A stretch of 6,515 nt of DNA from CAKSHP01 sp045590935 (GTDB lineage: Bacteria > Bacillota > Clostridia > UBA1381 > UMGS1253): the NCBI GenBank assembly GCA_045590935.1, contig JAZNSA010000168.1, forward strand, positions 1-6,515. The letters are read 5' to 3'. Position numbers and translations under genes: made by a program. The stretch's first letter is position 1; every line of letters starts with the position of its first letter. Positions 1-5,970 of the stretch are shown piece by piece. The notes beneath the pieces are model-generated. The model ran no database searches. It had not been told where the DNA came from and saw only the letters and a program-made list of their open reading frames with translations.

Positions 1-44
1 TGCTGTTTGGACTTGTCTTCCTAAGACCGCTTGGCCTCCGACTT
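1..44 (-). other. Untrimmed sequencing adapter (MGI/BGI type) at contig end
   Basis: Read on the minus strand from base 44, the sequence starts AAGTCGGAGGCC and matches, as I recall it, the full 32-nt MGI/BGISEQ (DNBSEQ) read adapter over 44-13. Bases 12-3 (GTCCAAACAG) sit where the 10-nt sample index lies. Bases 2-1 read CA, the start of the next adapter segment. Adapter, index and next segment in the right order and lengths make chance very unlikely. The real genomic sequence therefore begins near base 45. The reading frame of the DUF523 gene runs into this adapter and hits a false TAG stop at 21-23. The match is from memory and was not searched. Confidence 0.93.
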
Positions 45-155
45 TTCAGCAAGTGAAATAACCTTTTTGTTTGGCTTTGATTTTCCGTCATAGCGGCAAG
101 GTGTGCCCAAAAGGCAAGCGCTGACAAGTATGTTTTTCTTCTCGTTATTGTTCAC
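45..155 (-). CDS. DUF523 family protein, N-terminal fragment (cut by contig end)
   Basis: The first 37 codons of a DUF523 (YbbK-like) protein. The fragment contains the family's N-terminal signature, ILVSACLLGTPCRYDGKS, with cysteines at about residues 14 and 20, then a Lys/Asn stretch and the beginning of a helix. Family members are about 150 residues long and, as a rule, of unknown biochemical function. The start is GTG at 155-153, preceded by a G-rich site (GGGGGG at 167-162) six bases upstream. No ATG is available in frame after the radical SAM stop. It lies 19 nt downstream of that gene on the same strand, so the two are probably co-transcribed. The missing C-terminus is an assembly artefact, since the frame continues into adapter sequence. 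It is not evidence of a broken gene. Confidence 0.8.
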
Positions 156-174
156 AAAATGCCCCCCAAAAAAA

Positions 175-1116
175 TTATTTTTTAAAATTCATACCCTGAA
201 ACATATTATTGTCTGCAAGGTACTTATCAATACTGCCAAGAACAACGATTTTGTTTTTGCTCCATTCAGGCGCTATTAAAACAGACTTGTCGCCGTCGCC
301 TGTTACTCTTTCGATAACACATTCGGGCGGGAAATATGTGAGCTGAGTGCATACGATTTTTATATATTCATCCATTTGAAGCGGTTTATACCAATCGTCG
401 TTATAAAGCTTTTCGTACGGCGTGCTTTTTAAAATATGGAGAAGAGAGATTTTTATTGCATCGGGATTTAGCCTGCCTATTTCCTTTGCAGTTTTTATCA
501 TCATTTCCTCATCCTCACAATATAAACCATCGATTAAATGTATGCAGACGCGTATACCATTTTTCTTAAGCTTTGCATACGCCGCTTCAAAAACATCGTA
601 GGTGTAGCATCTGTTAAATAGTCTTGCGCTTATGTCGTGTATCGTCTGAAGTCCAAGCTCAACGGTAAGATATGTCTTTTTTGAAAGCTCTTTTAAATAC
701 TCAATTTTTTTGTCATCCAAGCAATCGGGGCGTGTAGCAATAGATATTCCGCAGACGTTTTCAAATCGCAGTGCCTCTTCAAATTTTTCTTTTAGAACGT
801 TAAGCGGGGCGTGGGTATTTGTATGCGCTTGAAAGTATGCAATCATTTTTTGCTTTGTGCCATATTTTTTCAAAAGACGTTCACTCTCTAAGGAAAGCTG
901 CTCGCTTATCGAAAGCGACGGTGAGTTTGTAAAAGAGCCTGAGCCGTTTAAACAAAAGCTGCATCCGCCATTTGAAAGCGTTCCGTCAAGCGTGGGGCAT
1001 GAAAAACCCGCATCAATAACGGCTTTCGACACACGAAATGGAAAAATACTTTTGAGATGAAAATTAAGCGTGTGATACCTCTTGTTGTCTAGCGAATATT
1101 TAAAAGGATTGTTCAT
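175..1116 (-). CDS. YhcC-type (TIGR01212 family) radical SAM protein
   Basis: A 313-aa radical SAM enzyme with a YhcC/Elp3-like core. It should bind a [4Fe-4S] cluster and S-adenosylmethionine in the cytosol; the substrate of this family is not established. The cluster motif is C40-x11-C52-x2-C55, in the context GFSCPTLDGT...GGCSFC, which is the spacing and wording of TIGR01212 proteins rather than the usual Cx3Cx2C. The rest of the TIM-barrel core is visible: AYFQAHTNT near residue 95, ISIATRPDC near 125, TVELGLQT near 150, and HLIDGL near 192. Length is normal for the family (about 300). The ATG at 1116-1114 has a GGTGAT site six or so bases upstream and overlaps, as ATGA, the stop of the degraded heparinase-like gene. 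The gene is intact although its upstream neighbour is wrecked. It is probably transcribed from the 1780-1808 promoter through the remnant. I use no gene symbol because orthology to E. coli yhcC is not shown. Confidence 0.9.
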   Translation of the reverse strand: MNNPFKYSLDNKRYHTLNFHLKSIFPFRVSKAVIDAGFSCPTLDGTLSNGGCSFCLNGSGSFTNSPSLSISEQLSLESERLLKKYGTKQKMIAYFQAHTNTHAPLNVLKEKFEEALRFENVCGISIATRPDCLDDKKIEYLKELSKKTYLTVELGLQTIHDISARLFNRCYTYDVFEAAYAKLKKNGIRVCIHLIDGLYCEDEEMMIKTAKEIGRLNPDAIKISLLHILKSTPYEKLYNDDWYKPLQMDEYIKIVCTQLTYFPPECVIERVTGDGDKSVLIAPEWSKNKIVVLGSIDKYLADNNMFQGMNFKK

Positions 1117-1740
1117 ATACTCATCACCATTTCAAATTCGCCCGTAGGCGAAATTTTTTCAAAATCTATTGCGTAAACTGTTTTTTCTCTTCCGTCGTGG
1201 TTTTCAAAGGTGTTTTCGCTAAACGATGACTTCCATTTTTTTTAAATCAAACCTTGGCGCCACCCGGTCAAGCTTTATTTCACCATCGGATATTTCGGGA
1301 AGAATATCCGATACAAATCTTTCTGTTACTATATATTTGCCGTTTGCTTCAAAGCTATCCTTAAGCAAAACTTCTTTTTTTTGAAAATTTAAAGGAACAA
1401 ATAGCCTTTGTTACGCTATTTTTGGGATATGCAAGCGTACTGATATTTTATTTCACTTAACGCAAAAGTCGTTTCGGCGGCAAAAAGGTCTATGAAATTG
1501 TCGTTGTAATCGTCTTTGGAATTAGCCGTATGACAAGGAAGAGACCAGCAATATTCATTGCATATTGCCCATATTGTATTGCAAAGATTTGAAAAATACT
1601 ATTTCGCCAATGGCATATTTTTTATACATTTCCTTTAAATCGTCAACAAACGGCTTATATGTATCATCTGTTCTTACTGTTTCACAGAATTTTTTATCCT
1701 TAGCTTTCGTTAAAAATGTTGTCGCATTTTTTGTAATCAT
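1113..1740 (-). pseudogene. Heparinase II/III-like protein, degraded remnant
   Basis: Pieces of one protein can be read in order on the minus strand, but in shifting frames. (1) 1740 to about 1595: an intact start, MITKNATTFLTKAKDKK, running to YKKYAIGEI. (2) About 1594-1445: NTIWAICNEYCWSLPCHT, then FIDLFAAETTFALSEI, which resembles the N-terminal alpha-toroid of heparinase II/III-like polysaccharide lyases. (3) About 1444-1380: STLAYPKNSVTKAICSF. (4) About 1374-1240: EVLLKDSFEANGKYIVTERF and onward. (5) About 1241-1113: SENTFENHDGREKTVYAIDF to the TGA stop. Pieces 4 and 5 fit the family's C-terminal beta-sandwich. Pieces 3/4 and 4/5 rejoin if one base is removed from the A8 runs at 1375-1382 and 1236-1243. 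Joins 1/2 and 2/3 look like internal deletions, the second removing most of the roughly 600-residue protein. The start keeps a ribosome site (AGGAAAGG). The family call rests on recalled motifs and is moderately secure. The conclusion that the gene is broken is firmer. Confidence 0.72.
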
Positions 1741-1779
1741 AAAAAGCCTTTCCTTTATACTTATATGATATTATATTTA

Positions 1780-1808
1780 ATTATAAAGCAAATGAGGGAT
1801 TATGTCAA
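1780..1808 (-). promoter_or_regulatory. Perfect-consensus sigma-A promoter, leftward
   Basis: On the minus strand, TTGACA (1808-1803) is followed by exactly 17 bases and then TATAAT (1785-1780). Both boxes are full consensus. Transcription should start near 1773 and reach the AGGAAAGG ribosome site and ATG of the heparinase-like remnant at 1740. It would then continue to the radical SAM and DUF523 genes, because no terminator is visible between them. The -35 box overlaps a palindrome at 1805-1819. Confidence 0.85.
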
Positions 1809-1819
1809 ATTAAATTTGA
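1805..1819. promoter_or_regulatory. 15-bp perfect palindrome, candidate operator
   Basis: TCAAATTAAATTTGA is a perfect inverted repeat (7-bp arms around one A). It overlaps the -35 box of the leftward promoter and lies 28 bp upstream of the -35 box of the rightward promoter. A repressor bound here could affect one or both divergent transcripts. The sequence is AT-rich, so chance palindromes are common, and no regulator gene is present nearby. Confidence 0.35.
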
Positions 1820-1846
1820 AATAAATGTAAATATGTTTATTGGGAT

Positions 1847-1875
1847 TTGACATTTACTAAAAAATGCGATAAAAT
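1847..1875 (+). promoter_or_regulatory. Sigma-A promoter of the ABC exporter operon
   Basis: TTGACA at 1847-1852, a 17-bp spacer, and TAAAAT at 1870-1875 (one mismatch to TATAAT). Transcription should start near 1882, giving a leader of about 40 nt. The leader contains AGGAG at 1905-1909, 11 bases before the ATG at 1921. A second TTTGACA copy at 1893-1899 lies within the leader and has no matching -10 box. Confidence 0.8.
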
Positions 1876-1920
1876 ATTTATTATGTTTTTTATTTGACAA
1901 TAAAAGGAGAAGTGTGAAAA

Positions 1921-3657
1921 ATGAAGGTTTCGTGGTACAAATATATAAAGCCGTATCTGGCGTGGTTTATTATTGGGCCTCTTTGTATGATTGTTGAGGT
2001 TATTGGGGAAATTTTAATGCCCAAGTTTTTAGCGAATATTATTGATAACGGAGTTGCAAATCATAATATAGGAGCGGTTATTTTAACTTGTGTTTTAATG
2101 ATTTTGTGCGCCGTTGTTATGATGGCGGGAGGAGTAGGCGGAGCATATTTCGGTGCAAAGGCGGCTGTTGGCTTTGCGGGTGATTTAAGGGCAGATTTAT
2201 ATAGGAAGATATCCAAATTTTCTTTTGCAAATATCGATAAATTTTCAACAGGCTCTCTTGTTACAAGGATGACAAACGACGTAGTGCAGGTGCAAAATTT
2301 TATAAATATGCTTCTCAGGATGTGCCTTCGCTCGCCGGGTATGCTTATAGGTGCGCTTATTATGTCAGTTGTTTTAAATGCTCGTCTGGCTCTTGTTTTG
2401 GCGGTTGCGATTCCTATTTTGGCAGCCGTTCAGATATTTATAATAAAAAAAGGATTTCCAAAATTTGCCTATATGCAAAAAAGGATAGATAATTTAAACA
2501 CGGGTATTCAGGAAGGGCTTACGAATATGCGTGTTGTAAAAAGCTTTGTTCGTGAGGATTTTGAAAACGAAAAGTTTAATAATTCAAACAAAAGCTTGAA
2601 AAATGCAGGCTTGGAGGCTATGGGAACAATGATTTATGTTATGCCTGCGATGATGCTTATTATGAATTTTACGTCTATTGCAGTTTTGTGGTTTGGTGGA
2701 AATATGGTTGTATTTAAAACAATGAGCGTTGGGGATTTAACGGCGTTTATAACGTATATAACTCAAATTCTTATGTCTCTTATGATGGTTACGGTGCTTT
2801 TCGTTTCAAGCTCAAGAGCGCTTGCATCAGCAAAGCGTATTAAAGAAGTTCTTTTAGAGAAAATTGATATTTCTGATGAAGATGCGGATTTCGAGGCTAA
2901 AGTGAAAAACGGAAGTGTTGAGTTTAAAAATGTCAGCTTCAGGTACTATAAAAGTAGCCCTGAATGTGTTTTGAAAAATATAAATTTGAAAATTGAGAGC
3001 GGACAGACGGTTGGAGTTGTTGGTTCAACAGGCTCGGGAAAAACAACGCTTGTTTCGCTTATTCCGAGGCTTTATGATGCTGATGAGGGTGAAATTTTGG
3101 TTGGCGGAATTAATGTAAGGGATTATTCGCTAAAAAGCCTCAGAGATGCAGTTGGTATGGTGCTTCAAAAAAATGTTCTTTTTTCAGGAACAATTGAGGA
3201 AAATTTGCGTTGGGGAATGGAGGATGCAACGCTAGAAGAAATTAAAAATGCGGCAAAAAACGCACAGGCATACGATTTTGTTGAGAATTTTAAAGACGGA
3301 TTTTCTTCTGTTTTAGACCAGGGTGCGGCAAATGTGTCGGGCGGACAGAAGCAGAGGCTTTGTATCGCAAGAGCACTTTTGAAAAAGCCTAAAATACTAA
3401 TTTTAGACGACTCAACAAGCGCAGTTGATAATGCAACAGAGGCAAAAATTAATGAGGCATTTGAAAAAGAGCTTAGGAATGCAACAAAAATAATTATTGC
3501 ACAGCGTATTTCTTCGGTTAAGAATGCGGATGTCATAGTTGTTATTGACGACGGCGAAATTGTTGGCTTCGGAAGCCACGACAGTCTTTTGGAGCAAAAT
3601 AAATGGTATCAGGAGATTTATTACTCTCAAATGGAAAATAAGGGAGGCGAGAGATAG
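1921..3657 (+). CDS. Heterodimeric ABC exporter subunit with degenerate ATP site (TM287-like)
   Basis: A 578-aa half-transporter of the type IV (ABCB-like) exporter fold: a six-helix transmembrane domain at about residues 1-300 and a nucleotide-binding domain at about 330-578. Visible motifs are Walker A GSTGSGKTT (368-376), Q-loop Q416, signature VSGGQ (472-476), Walker B ILILDD (492-497), D-loop SAVD, and IIAQR where the H-loop lies. Residue 497 is Asp, not the catalytic Glu, and residue 528 is Gln, not His. In TM287/288, BmrCD and LmrCD, one subunit carries such a non-catalytic site and the other is catalytic. This subunit would supply the good signature to its partner's active site. The ATG at 1921 has AGGAG 11 bases upstream; the only nearby in-frame alternative, GTG at 1912, is followed at once by TGA. 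The TAG stop overlaps the next gene's GTG by one base. The substrate cannot be told; drugs, lipids or peptides are possible for this class. Confidence 0.93.
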   Translation: MKVSWYKYIKPYLAWFIIGPLCMIVEVIGEILMPKFLANIIDNGVANHNIGAVILTCVLMILCAVVMMAGGVGGAYFGAKAAVGFAGDLRADLYRKISKFSFANIDKFSTGSLVTRMTNDVVQVQNFINMLLRMCLRSPGMLIGALIMSVVLNARLALVLAVAIPILAAVQIFIIKKGFPKFAYMQKRIDNLNTGIQEGLTNMRVVKSFVREDFENEKFNNSNKSLKNAGLEAMGTMIYVMPAMMLIMNFTSIAVLWFGGNMVVFKTMSVGDLTAFITYITQILMSLMMVTVLFVSSSRALASAKRIKEVLLEKIDISDEDADFEAKVKNGSVEFKNVSFRYYKSSPECVLKNINLKIESGQTVGVVGSTGSGKTTLVSLIPRLYDADEGEILVGGINVRDYSLKSLRDAVGMVLQKNVLFSGTIEENLRWGMEDATLEEIKNAAKNAQAYDFVENFKDGFSSVLDQGAANVSGGQKQRLCIARALLKKPKILILDDSTSAVDNATEAKINEAFEKELRNATKIIIAQRISSVKNADVIVVIDDGEIVGFGSHDSLLEQNKWYQEIYYSQMENKGGER

Positions 3658-5507
3658 TGGCAAGAAATATTGAGGAGCTAAAAAAAAGATATACAAGCGA
3701 TTTTAAAGGCAAAGGCGCACCTATGCACATCGGCCACGGACACGGGGCAAGGATGAATATGGCAAAAGGGAAGCCTAAGGACACGAAGGCGACAATAATG
3801 AAAATATTTTCCTATGTCGGAAAGTATAAAATATTTGTTTTTATTGCGCTGGTGTGTATGGTGTTTAATACTGTTTCGTCTATGGCAGGCTCGTATATGC
3901 TGCGCCCGATAATTAATAATTATATTGCAAAGGGTAGGCTTGAGGGCTTTGCAATGGCGCTTGCTGTTTTGGCGGGAGTCTATATAATAGGCGTTATATC
4001 GGCGTATTTTCAAAGCAGATGTATGCTTGTTGCATCACAAAATGCTGTTGAAAAAATAAGAAATGAGCTTTTTGAAAAGATACTTCGTTTGCCTGTCAGA
4101 TTTTTTGATAATTCGCCAAAAGGTGAGATAATGAGCAGATTTACAAATGATGTTGACAATATAACGATGATGGTTGACCATACTGTAATAAGCCTTTTTT
4201 CGGGTGTGATAACGCTTGTCGGAACGCTTGCGATGATGATTTATACTAATATTTGGCTAACTCTTGTTACAGTTGTTTTTATTCCGCTGTTTATGTTTAG
4301 CGGAGCAATGATTGCAAAGCGAAGCAGAAAATACTACTCTGCTCAGCAGGCGGCGCTCGGTGCAACAAACGGATATATTGAGGAAACTGTTTCAGGGCAA
4401 AAGGTTATTAAGGTTTTTAATCACGAGGAAGAGTGCTGTAAGGAATTTGAGCTTTTAAATGATGATTTAAAGGATAAACAGATGTATTCGCAGTTTTTCG
4501 GCGGAATTATGGGGCCTGTTATGGGCAATTTAAGTCAGGTTTCGTATGCGTTAACTGCGGGAGTTGGCGGAATTTTATGTGCACTTGGTACGTTTGATAT
4601 TGGCGGACTCACTGTTTTTGTCAACTATGCCCGCCAATTTTCAAGGCCTATAAACGAAATTTCTATGCAGATGACAACTGTTTTTTCGGCTCTTGCGGGT
4701 GCGGAAAGAGTGTTTGCAGTTTTGGAATTGGATGAGGAAGAAAAAGATGCCGACGATGCAAGTGAAAAAGAAATTTTCGGAAATGTTGAACTAAAAAATG
4801 TTACATTTTCCTATAATCCGGATAAGATTATTTTAAAGGATATTTCGCTTTATGCAAAGCCGGGGCAAAAAATTGCCTTTGTTGGCTCAACGGGAGCTGG
4901 AAAAACAACAATAACGAATTTGCTTAATCGTTTTTACGATATAGAAAATGGAGAAATAACTATTGACGGAATCAATATAAAAAATATCAAAAGAGATGTT
5001 TTAAGAAAAAATATTGCTATGGTTTTGCAAGATACACATTTGTTTAGCGGAACGGTTATGGAAAATATCAGGTATGGCAGACTTGATGCAACTGATGAGG
5101 AGGTTATTGAGGCGTCAAAAACGGCAAGTGCACACAGCTTTATTATGAAGCTTGCCGACGGATATAATACTATGATTGAGGGCGACGGTGCAAACTTATC
5201 TCAAGGACAAAGGCAGCTTTTAAATATTGCAAGAGCCGCAATAAGCAAAGCACCTATACTTGTGCTTGACGAGGCAATGAGCTCGGTTGATACGAGAACA
5301 GAGTATCTTATAGACAAGGGAATGGACTCAATTATGGCAACAAGAACGACCTTTGTTATTGCTCACCGTTTGTCAACAGTAAGAAATGCAAATGCGATTA
5401 TGGTTTTGGAAAATGGTGAAATTATTGAACGGGGAAATCACGACGAGCTTATTGAAAAGAAAGGAAGATATTTTGAACTTTATACGGGCTTAAAGGAGTT
5501 AAAGTAG
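3657..5507 (+). CDS. Heterodimeric ABC exporter catalytic subunit (TM288-like)
   Basis: A 616-aa half-transporter and the expected partner of the preceding gene. Residues 1-45 form a charged cytosolic extension with a His/Gly/Met-rich patch (MHIGHGHGARMNM, His24, His27, His29). The six-helix domain covers about 55-345 and the nucleotide-binding domain about 375-616. Motifs are Walker A GSTGAGKTT (410-418), Q-loop Q458, signature LSQGQ (514-518; Gln for the second-position Gly), Walker B ILVLDE with catalytic Glu539, D-loop SSVD, and H-loop His570. The degenerate LSQGQ pairs with the partner's degenerate site, and the good Glu/His site pairs with the partner's VSGGQ, exactly as in TM287/288. 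The start is GTG at 3657, sharing a G with the upstream TAG (TAGTG). AGGGAGG at 3641-3647 lies nine bases before it, inside the upstream gene, so translation is probably coupled and gives equal subunit amounts. Confidence 0.94.
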   Translation: MARNIEELKKRYTSDFKGKGAPMHIGHGHGARMNMAKGKPKDTKATIMKIFSYVGKYKIFVFIALVCMVFNTVSSMAGSYMLRPIINNYIAKGRLEGFAMALAVLAGVYIIGVISAYFQSRCMLVASQNAVEKIRNELFEKILRLPVRFFDNSPKGEIMSRFTNDVDNITMMVDHTVISLFSGVITLVGTLAMMIYTNIWLTLVTVVFIPLFMFSGAMIAKRSRKYYSAQQAALGATNGYIEETVSGQKVIKVFNHEEECCKEFELLNDDLKDKQMYSQFFGGIMGPVMGNLSQVSYALTAGVGGILCALGTFDIGGLTVFVNYARQFSRPINEISMQMTTVFSALAGAERVFAVLELDEEEKDADDASEKEIFGNVELKNVTFSYNPDKIILKDISLYAKPGQKIAFVGSTGAGKTTITNLLNRFYDIENGEITIDGINIKNIKRDVLRKNIAMVLQDTHLFSGTVMENIRYGRLDATDEEVIEASKTASAHSFIMKLADGYNTMIEGDGANLSQGQRQLLNIARAAISKAPILVLDEAMSSVDTRTEYLIDKGMDSIMATRTTFVIAHRLSTVRNANAIMVLENGEIIERGNHDELIEKKGRYFELYTGLKELK

Positions 5508-5533
5508 GTTGGATTAGTTATATTTTTGCTAAA

Positions 5534-5558
5534 GAAAAAGTGATATTATGACTTTTTC
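5534..5558 (+). terminator. Weak AT-rich hairpin after the ABC operon
   Basis: GAAAAAGT (5534-5541) and ACTTTTTC (5551-5558) form an 8-bp stem around a 9-nt loop, 26 nt after the exporter stop codon. The stem ends in a run of five T. It contains only two G-C pairs, so termination would be inefficient. The stronger terminator at 5764-5797 is probably the main stop. Confidence 0.35.
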
Positions 5559-5567
5559 AAGTGATAA

Positions 5568-5710
5568 GTGATGCATTTGCTTTGCAAATATGATGTTGCA
5601 TACTGCGTATGATGTGATGCAATGCGTTCCCACACGCCGTAAGGCGTACATCACAGACGAAGTCTGAATCACGCACGAAGTGCGCATCACGTTCCAAAGC
5701 AACGCATCAC
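5568..5710. repeat. Cluster of small hairpins joined by GTGATG/CATCAC linkers
   Basis: About six short perfect inverted repeats lie in 143 nt: ATTTGC-ttt-GCAAAT (5575-5589), CATAC-tgc-GTATG (5599-5611), ACGCC-gtaa-GGCGT (5634-5647), CAGAC-gaa-GTCTG (5654-5666), CGCAC-gaa-GTGCG (5672-5684), and a weaker CGTT...AACG (5690-5704). Left-side linkers read GTGATG, ATGATG, GTGATG (5568, 5590, 5614). Right-side linkers read CATCAC, AATCAC, CATCAC, CATCAC (5649, 5667, 5685, 5705), the reverse complement. The linkers can therefore pair across the cluster while each hairpin projects as a side arm. Arm sequences differ but all stay self-complementary. I see no convincing coding sequence. It resembles palindromic intergenic repeats I associate with clostridial genomes, but I cannot name the family. 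Confidence 0.75.
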
Positions 5711-5763
5711 TCAAACAAAAAAAGATTTGCCTTATGAGGTGTACTGTTAAGGACAATAATTTT

Positions 5764-5797
5764 AAAAGACTGAACGATTAATTTCGTTCAGCCTTTT
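5764..5797. terminator. Bidirectional rho-independent terminator
   Basis: CTGAACGA (5770-5777) and TCGTTCAG (5784-5791) form a perfect 8-bp stem with loop TTAATT. It is flanked by AAAAG on the left and CTTTT on the right, which extend the stem after one A/C mismatch and give a T-run on both strands. It lies between the rightward ABC operon and the leftward VanZ-like operon and can serve both. Confidence 0.8.
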
Positions 5798-5804
5798 ATC
5801 GTAG

Positions 5805-5826
5805 GGGACGATGCCCACATCGTCCC
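5805..5826. repeat. REP-like intergenic palindrome
   Basis: GGGACGATG (5805-5813) and CATCGTCCC (5818-5826) pair perfectly over 9 bp around loop CCCA. The element starts as GTAGGGG and is GC-rich compared with its surroundings. No T-run follows, so it is not a classic terminator. Short hairpins of this GTAGGGG...CCCG form are, as I recall, scattered between genes in several clostridial genomes. Copy number in this genome is unknown. Confidence 0.6.
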
Positions 5827-5970
5827 GTCTATAAGGTCTTAGGATTATCCTAATTGTTTTGGAAGATGCGATACATTTTCCCTGCTTGTTACAGTACGGG
5901 ACAAAGCATCACAAAAAGCAAAGTAGTACTCCGCATATAATTATGATACATACAATTGTAAGGAAATCAC
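5827..5970. other. Intergenic stretch without a convincing gene
   Basis: Only a small palindrome, TTAGGA-tta-TCCTAA (5839-5853), stands out. A forward frame from 5859 and a short minus-strand frame ending in a LPKQLG tail can be read. Both lack a good ribosome site and recognisable protein features, and the forward one runs into the opposite-strand VanZ-like gene. This stretch is the probable 3' untranslated region of that gene. Confidence 0.5.

Noticed and set aside
1..40. A D-arm-like tRNA fragment or a frameshifted DUF523 continuation
   Set aside because: The GGCCAAGCGGTC stretch looked tRNA-like at first, but the whole 44 bases are explained by adapter, index and adapter.
21..155. A 44-codon complete DUF523-like ORF on the minus strand
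   Set aside because: The last seven codons and the stop lie inside the adapter. Only 45-155 is genomic, so the gene is cut rather than naturally short.
1565..1768. 67-codon forward ORF
   Set aside because: It is antisense to the heparinase-like remnant, spans the leftward ribosome site, and has no ribosome site or recognisable domain of its own.
1893..1899. Second -35 box (TTTGACA) for the ABC operon
   Set aside because: A -10 box 17 bp downstream would fall at about 1917-1922, across the start codon, and none is seen.
3165..3536. 123-codon minus-strand ORF inside the first ABC gene
   Set aside because: It is a shadow of the strongly conserved nucleotide-binding domain on the plus strand.
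5568..5710. CRISPR array
   Set aside because: The repeated linkers are only 6-7 nt and reverse orientation at the middle, and the intervening units are themselves palindromes. This is not a repeat-spacer pattern.
5529..5756. 75-codon minus-strand ORF across the hairpin cluster
   Set aside because: It is produced by the repeated hairpins and linkers. The Cys/Ser/His-rich translation has no domain, and no ribosome site was seen.
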